The translations under genes and the position numbers were made by a program. The notes under the pieces were generated by a model. The model made no database searches and was not told the origin of the DNA. It saw only the letters and a program-made list of their open reading frames with translations. A stretch of 9,749 nucleotides of DNA from Candidatus Bathyarchaeota archaeon RBG_13_52_12 (GTDB lineage Archaea; Thermoproteota; Bathyarchaeia; TCS64). The stretch covers positions 26,646 to 36,394 of the forward strand of contig MEZF01000040.1 of assembly GCA_001774245.1 (NCBI GenBank), read 5' to 3'. Shown here piece by piece: positions 6,156 through 9,749 of the stretch. The number at the start of each line of letters is the position of its first letter. Positions within the stretch are counted from its first letter, which is position 1.

Positions 6156-7193
6156 CTAGCTACTTGGTTTAAACCAACTGCCTACACATTTCTCAGCTTC
6201 GCCAAGTAGTTGGCGATTATTAGCCCCGAAAACCTGTTCCGCTAATTCGATGTGCTCCGCATCCTTAACCTTGAACCCATTCAAATGGCACAGCAAAGCA
6301 TCCAACTCGACAAAATTACGACCGAATACAAGGATACCCGGCCCGACAGCCATATCGAACCTATACTCCGGACCACCGAATTTCCCCTCATCCCTCCGAA
6401 GCCTCGTTGATCCAGCATACTCCCAGAGCCCATAAAGTGAGAACAAACTCGCATACACCTTAGCAGCGTCCACAATGCTCAAACTCAAGGTTCTATCCCG
6501 TGGACCATGCCACCAGCTTCTATTCGGGTCAGGTATGAGGCCGAAGAGGTTCTTGAAGGTGAATGAGCCGTACTCCTTGAGCCTGTTGAAACTGATCAGC
6601 GTGGCTCCTCGGTGCCTGTAGAGTCTCTCAGGCACTATTCCATAGAGCCTATCCGTGAAAACCGGCGAGTATCTCTTCTCCACAATCTCCTTGACAAGTC
6701 CCGAGTCGACGGCCCGTCCGCTCCACACCTCCTCCGTGACATTAACGTAGTCGACCCCAAACTCCTGAAATAAGTCTCTAAAACCGAGCCGCTCCAGGAA
6801 ATTGTTATCCCCCTTCCGGATTTCACTCCACATGCTGTCTTTAAACCAGGTCCAGTCCGGGTGACTGTGAAGCCACAGCCAACCCTTCCCCCGGAACCAG
6901 GTCCAATCAACTACCTCGTCGCCCACTTTGAATGTCCGAGCGATTGTTGGGTCATCCCAGACGCGGGCCGTCTGATATGACTCGGTCACTATGATTTTAC
7001 CCGGGAGGGCCTCGAAGAGGCACCGGAGGCTACTGGCTGTAGTGTATGAGCCCTCCTCACTTAGGACCCAGTTGGGTTTGACGATTATTGGGTCTGACTT
7101 CAGGATCGGGTCCTTTAAAAGTCGCTTGTAGTCTGCGGTGCTACTTGCCTTTGCTATAGTGGTTTCACCAATCAACTGAATGTCAGAATTCAT
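6156..7193 (-). CDS. DUF362 domain protein (second copy) with tryptophan-rich insert
   Basis: A 345-residue DUF362-family protein, role unknown, only distantly similar to the copy at 1356-2249. Seen: DPIIVKPNWVLSEEGSYTT (residues 34-52), the opening motif; KIIVTESYQ (66-74); then an insert at 96-122 holding seven tryptophans, with DWTWF twice (96-100, 113-117); GATLISFNRLKEYGSFTFKN (196-215), GLIP (218-221) and H229-G230, the K-N...H-G pattern; and a C-terminal part with FDMAVGPGILVFGRN (279-293). There is no ferredoxin cluster. The frame stays open upstream as far as 7517, but that extension overlaps the zinc-ribbon gene antisense and has no family features. ATG 7193 is chosen because the KPN motif follows at the right distance and a TATA box lies 26.5 bases before it, giving a leaderless mRNA. 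Confidence 0.85.
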   Translation of the reverse strand: MNSDIQLIGETTIAKASSTADYKRLLKDPILKSDPIIVKPNWVLSEEGSYTTASSLRCLFEALPGKIIVTESYQTARVWDDPTIARTFKVGDEVVDWTWFRGKGWLWLHSHPDWTWFKDSMWSEIRKGDNNFLERLGFRDLFQEFGVDYVNVTEEVWSGRAVDSGLVKEIVEKRYSPVFTDRLYGIVPERLYRHRGATLISFNRLKEYGSFTFKNLFGLIPDPNRSWWHGPRDRTLSLSIVDAAKVYASLFSLYGLWEYAGSTRLRRDEGKFGGPEYRFDMAVGPGILVFGRNFVELDALLCHLNGFKVKDAEHIELAEQVFGANNRQLLGEAEKCVGSWFKPSS

Positions 7194-7215
7194 GCTTGGA
7201 ATGGTCCGCTGCTCT

Positions 7216-7223
7216 TTAATATT
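7216..7223 (-). promoter_or_regulatory. TATA box for the second DUF362 gene
   Basis: Reads AATATTAA inside an A-rich tract on the minus strand, centred 26.5 bases before ATG 7193. This supports that start over any codon further upstream. Confidence 0.55.
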
Positions 7224-7281
7224 TTTTGCACCTGTGTCTATTAAAAAATCCGTTAGGCGCACGTAAAAGATAATCAGGTCG

Positions 7282-7289
7282 GATAAAAG
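7282..7289 (+). promoter_or_regulatory. TATA-like box for the zinc-ribbon gene
   Basis: GATAAAAG is centred about 28 bases before ATG 7314, consistent with leaderless transcription. A second candidate, TTTTATAC at 7302-7309, would instead favour ATG 7338 with a leader of about 7 bases. Confidence 0.4.
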
Positions 7290-7313
7290 GAATAGAAGTT
7301 GTTTTATACTGTT

Positions 7314-7502
7314 ATGAAATACCTTCAATTGACCCATATGAATTGCCCTAGGTGTGGAAAGGTTGCGCATCCCTCTGGTAAGAAGTGGAAGTTCAGCGGT
7401 TTCGATGTTGAGCAGCAGAAGTGTACCGGCTGCTCGAAGACGTTCAGCGCGTATTACAAGGACGGCAAGTTGAGGCACACGGTTCCGAAGGCTAAGAAGT
7501 AG
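7314..7502 (+). CDS. Small zinc-ribbon protein
   Basis: A basic protein of 62 residues, or 54 if it starts at ATG 7338 (MNCPRCGK). Two Cys pairs, CPRC (residues 11-14) and CTGC (37-40), are set 22 residues apart and form a one-zinc ribbon. Between them lies KKWKFSGFDVEQQ and after them the aromatic and basic FSAYYKDGKLRHTVPKAKK tail. This layout suits a nucleic-acid or ribosome-associated zinc protein, but I do not recognise a named family. The choice between 7314 and 7338 rests on which of two TATA-like boxes is used; neither start has a ribosome binding site. The good codon pattern and paired cysteines argue that this strand, not the antisense frame, is the coding one. The gene is divergent from the second DUF362 gene. 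Confidence 0.75.
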   Translation: MKYLQLTHMNCPRCGKVAHPSGKKWKFSGFDVEQQKCTGCSKTFSAYYKDGKLRHTVPKAKK

Positions 7503-7588
7503 CGTCTTGCGCGCCATCGTTAATACTGCTTCTTAAGCTGATCCAGCGCGCTCGTCTAGAGGATTTGCGTGGTCATTTTATTCTATGG

Positions 7589-8047
7589 TTACTTCTTCGG
7601 CCAGTAGTCGTAGACCCGTAAGCCCTCTTCTTCGAGAACACCTTCGGTGATCTCCGCCTCGGTTCCAAGCTGACTGTAGACTTCTCCACACTTTATGTAT
7701 CTATATTTACCCGGAATCTTCTTCGCGAAGGTCTCGTAGGTCACGCTGTACACTATCCTCCTTATGCCCGCGCTCCACATCGCCGCGGTACACATCAGGC
7801 AGGGGGCGGTGCTCGCGTAAAGTGTGGAGTTTTTAATCAGGTCCGGTGGATAGGCTCGCTGGCTGGCGACTACTAGGTTTAGCTCCGCGTGGCGTGTCTG
7901 GTCTTTGTCGGTGTTTACGGTGTTTTTCGCCTTCATGAGGATCTTGTCGTCGACCACTAGTACCGCGCCGAATGGGTGGTCACCGTTTTTGCCTGCCTCA
8001 ATTGCTAGCTGGTGGCAGATCCTGATGAATTCCTCGTGCTGGGTCAT
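7589..8047 (-). CDS. Cytidine-deaminase-fold nucleoside/base deaminase
   Basis: A 152-residue zinc hydrolase of the CMP/dCMP, guanine and tRNA-adenosine deaminase superfamily (COG0590-like), which replaces an amino group on a base or related ring with oxygen. Seen: the substrate loop DHPFGAVLVVDD (23-34); the catalytic TRHAELN (51-57) with zinc ligand H53 and proton shuttle E55; the STAPCLMCTAAM segment (79-90) with zinc ligands C83 and C86; and a C-terminal GVLEEEGLRVYDYWPKK (136-152). Length and ending are closer to free nucleoside or guanine deaminases than to the tRNA enzyme TadA, and TadA is not normally archaeal. The exact substrate is not determinable. ATG 8047 has no ribosome site; a weak TATA-like box (GATAAGTC region, 8072-8080) about 29 bases upstream suggests a leaderless start. 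It is divergent from the S9 peptidase. Confidence 0.9.
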   Translation of the reverse strand: MTQHEEFIRICHQLAIEAGKNGDHPFGAVLVVDDKILMKAKNTVNTDKDQTRHAELNLVVASQRAYPPDLIKNSTLYASTAPCLMCTAAMWSAGIRRIVYSVTYETFAKKIPGKYRYIKCGEVYSQLGTEAEITEGVLEEEGLRVYDYWPKK

Positions 8048-8095
8048 GTATGGATAATTCAGGGGATGATCAGATAAGTCTACCAGTATCAGATT

Positions 8096-8115
8096 ACACG
8101 CGCGCGGTCGCGTGT
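8096..8115. repeat. CG-rich hairpin between divergent promoters
   Basis: ACACGCG (8096-8102) pairs with CGCGTGT (8109-8115), a 7-bp perfect stem with a 6-base CGCGGT loop. It lies between the promoter of the deaminase (minus) and the TATA box of the S9 peptidase (plus), where a palindromic operator for both genes could sit. Confidence 0.5.
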
Positions 8116-8137
8116 TCCACTACCAACCCACCTAAAA

Positions 8138-8145
8138 CAATATAT
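8138..8145 (+). promoter_or_regulatory. TATA box for the S9 peptidase gene
   Basis: CAATATAT predicts transcription from about 8166-8168. GAGGG (8166-8170) lies six bases before GTG 8177, so the leader would be very short and its ribosome site marginal at the 5' end. Confidence 0.45.
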
Positions 8146-8176
8146 CAATAGGAAAAAATCTAGATGAGGGTTCATT

Positions 8177-9749
8177 GTGCCGACAGTAAGGCCTTACGGC
8201 TCATGGAAGTCACCCATCACGTCAGATGTGGTCGTAGCCAAATCCATTACGTTGGGCGGTGTAGCCGTCAGCGGCGATGATGTCTACTGGGTTGAGAGCC
8301 GCCCTGAGGAGAAGGGGCGCAACGTCATCGTTCACTGCTCCCCCGATGGAGCACTGGCTGACGCAGTAAAACGGCCATACAGCGCCCGTACTATGGTGCA
8401 TGAGTACGGTGGGGGTGATTTCTGTGTGGCTCAAGGCGTCATATACTTCTCCAATTTCACCGATCAGCGCATCTACACCTGCAAGCCTGGCGAGGAGCCC
8501 CAGCCACTCACGCCCGGGGGTCCTTTCCGCTATGCAGATGCGGTCTACGATGTCCCACGCAGGCGCTTGATATGTGTGCTCGAAGACCATACAATAGATA
8601 GACCCAGCCAAGTCGTGAACACAATTGTAAGCGTTGACGCTGAATCCGGCGAGACCAGTATCCTCGTTTCAGGCAGCGACTTCTACTCCAGTCCAGGCAT
8701 CAGCCCAGACGGATCCGAGCTGTCTTGGCTAGAGTGGGATCACCCGAGTATGCCCTGGGACGGCACACGGCTATTCGCCGCGGAGATGCAGACTGACGGT
8801 TCGCTGGGTCCCCGGCGACAAGTGGCGGGGGGAGAGCATGAATCCGTCTTCCAGCCAAGATGGTCGCCGCGAGGCATCCTGCACTTCGTCTCCGACCCAG
8901 ACGGCTGGTGGAACCTCTACCGTTTCGTGGAGGGAAGAAACGAGGCGCTCTACCCGTTGGAGGCGGAGTTCGGCTTACCCCAATGGGTTTTCGGATTATC
9001 AACATATGACTTCGAAGCGGATGGTAACCTAATTTGCTCCTACAACGTAAGGGGAAACTGGCGCCTGGCTCGGCTGGATACGTCGAAGAAGACGCTGACG
9101 GACATAGACCTGCCCTACACCTCCATAGGAGGCGTGCACTCTGGGGAGGGTTTCGCCGTCTTCAAGGCGGGCTCCCCCACAGAGCCACTCGCACTGTATC
9201 GGCTTAACCTGAGAAACTCCGCCTGTGAGGTACTGCGCAGCACACTGAACACACGTGTTGACCGCAGCTACACGTCGGTGCCCGAGGCGATCGAATACCC
9301 GACTGAGAACGGGGTGACGTCCCATGGATACTTTTATCCGCCGACCAACCCCGACTTCCTCGCACCCGGGGGCACGCGTCCGCCGCTGCTGGTCTTTATA
9401 CACGGTGGACCGACCGGCGCCACAGACGCCGTGCTCAGCTACGACTTACAGTATTGGACCAGCCGAGGCTTCGCTGTGCTTGACGTGAACTACGGTGGCA
9501 GCACAGGCTTTGGGCGCTCCTACCGTGAACGGTTGAAGGGCAGGTGGGGCATCGTGGATGTGGATGACTGCGTGAACGGGGTGAGGTACCTCGTGGAGAA
9601 GGGTCGCGTAGACGGTGGCAAGCTGGCTATTCGGGGCGGCAGCGCGGGTGGCTACACTACCTTAGCGGCGCTCGCCTTCCGAGACGTGTTCAAGGCGGGT
9701 GCAAGCTACTTTGGGGTGAGCGACATCGAGGCCCTCGCCACTGACACGC
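8177..9749 (+). CDS. S9-family serine peptidase (acylaminoacyl-peptidase/dipeptidyl-peptidase type), cut by right edge
   Basis: An unbroken frame of 524 codons that leaves the window at the right. Members cleave short peptides or blocked N-terminal residues using a serine triad shielded by a beta-propeller. Seen: N-terminal propeller repeats with MVHEYGGGDF (residues 73-82), a segment typical of this S9 branch, FSNFTDQRIY, and several SPDG-type turns such as GISPDGSELSWLEWD; then the alpha/beta hydrolase domain with the oxyanion-hole loop FIHGGPTG (407-414), VNYGGSTGFGRSYRERLKG, and nucleophile S489 in GGSAGGY (487-493). The catalytic Asp and His should lie past the edge; family length suggests about 100-130 residues are missing. 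No signal peptide is visible, so it is probably cytosolic. GTG 8177 is chosen for GAGGG six bases upstream and the TATA box. Its codons are visibly richer in G+C than those of 1356-3171. Confidence 0.92.
   Translation, partial: MPTVRPYGSWKSPITSDVVVAKSITLGGVAVSGDDVYWVESRPEEKGRNVIVHCSPDGALADAVKRPYSARTMVHEYGGGDFCVAQGVIYFSNFTDQRIYTCKPGEEPQPLTPGGPFRYADAVYDVPRRRLICVLEDHTIDRPSQVVNTIVSVDAESGETSILVSGSDFYSSPGISPDGSELSWLEWDHPSMPWDGTRLFAAEMQTDGSLGPRRQVAGGEHESVFQPRWSPRGILHFVSDPDGWWNLYRFVEGRNEALYPLEAEFGLPQWVFGLSTYDFEADGNLICSYNVRGNWRLARLDTSKKTLTDIDLPYTSIGGVHSGEGFAVFKAGSPTEPLALYRLNLRNSACEVLRSTLNTRVDRSYTSVPEAIEYPTENGVTSHGYFYPPTNPDFLAPGGTRPPLLVFIHGGPTGATDAVLSYDLQYWTSRGFAVLDVNYGGSTGFGRSYRERLKGRWGIVDVDDCVNGVRYLVEKGRVDGGKLAIRGGSAGGYTTLAALAFRDVFKAGASYFGVSDIEALATDT

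Noticed and set aside
7194..7517. N-terminal extension of the second DUF362 gene up to 7517
   Set aside because: It runs antisense through the zinc-ribbon gene, has no family features, and the TATA box at 7216-7223 lies inside it, 26 bases before the preferred start at 7193.
8222..9403. Minus-strand frames and a short plus-strand frame inside the S9 peptidase
   Set aside because: They are shadows of a continuous plus-strand peptidase frame that has propeller motifs, HGGP and GGSAGGY.

Overview
The window looks like part of an archaeal chromosome, most likely a Thermoproteota (TACK) lineage such as Bathyarchaeia or Caldarchaeales; the lineage is a low-confidence guess. The archaeal signs are A+T-rich TATA-like boxes centred about 26-28 bases before several start codons with no leader (405, 3321, 7193, 7314), other starts with short leaders carrying GAGG/GGTGG-type ribosome binding sites (1231, 1356, 4339, 5353, 8177), frequent GTG starts, and a typical archaeal mix of small enzyme families. 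There are no rRNA or tRNA genes, insertion sequences, or CRISPR arrays.

Layout, left to right: (1) the N-terminal part of a class I/II PLP aminotransferase on the minus strand, cut by the left edge; (2) an intergenic stretch of about 440 bp with hairpins, an orphan TATA box and only tiny reading frames; (3) a minus-strand VOC/glyoxalase-like protein, divergent from (4) a plus-strand DUF362 protein followed after 52 bp by an SMP-30/gluconolactonase-family hydrolase; (5) a complete class I/II histone-deacetylase-like amidohydrolase with its own leaderless promoter; (6) a 30-base-scale direct repeat, then an SRPBCC/AHSA1-like gene whose N-terminus and body lie in different frames; (7) a divergent pair, a TIGR04076-type small protein (minus) and an MBL-fold hydrolase with a modified metal motif (plus); (8) a second, larger DUF362 protein (minus) divergent from a small zinc-ribbon protein (plus); (9) a cytidine-deaminase-fold nucleoside/base deaminase (minus) divergent from an S9-family serine peptidase that runs off the right edge.

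Most genes appear to be transcribed singly. The only likely operon is DUF362 plus lactonase (1356-3171). The genes look like independent small-molecule enzymes (deaminases, hydrolases, lactonase, VOC, peptidase) rather than one pathway. I see no convincing multi-gene novel system. The points most worth a second look are the one-base frame break in the SRPBCC gene, the paired CGCGCACGCG...AGGTCTTCG repeat at 4184-4276, the alternating CG runs in many gaps between genes, and the tryptophan-rich insert with an internal repeat in the second DUF362 protein.
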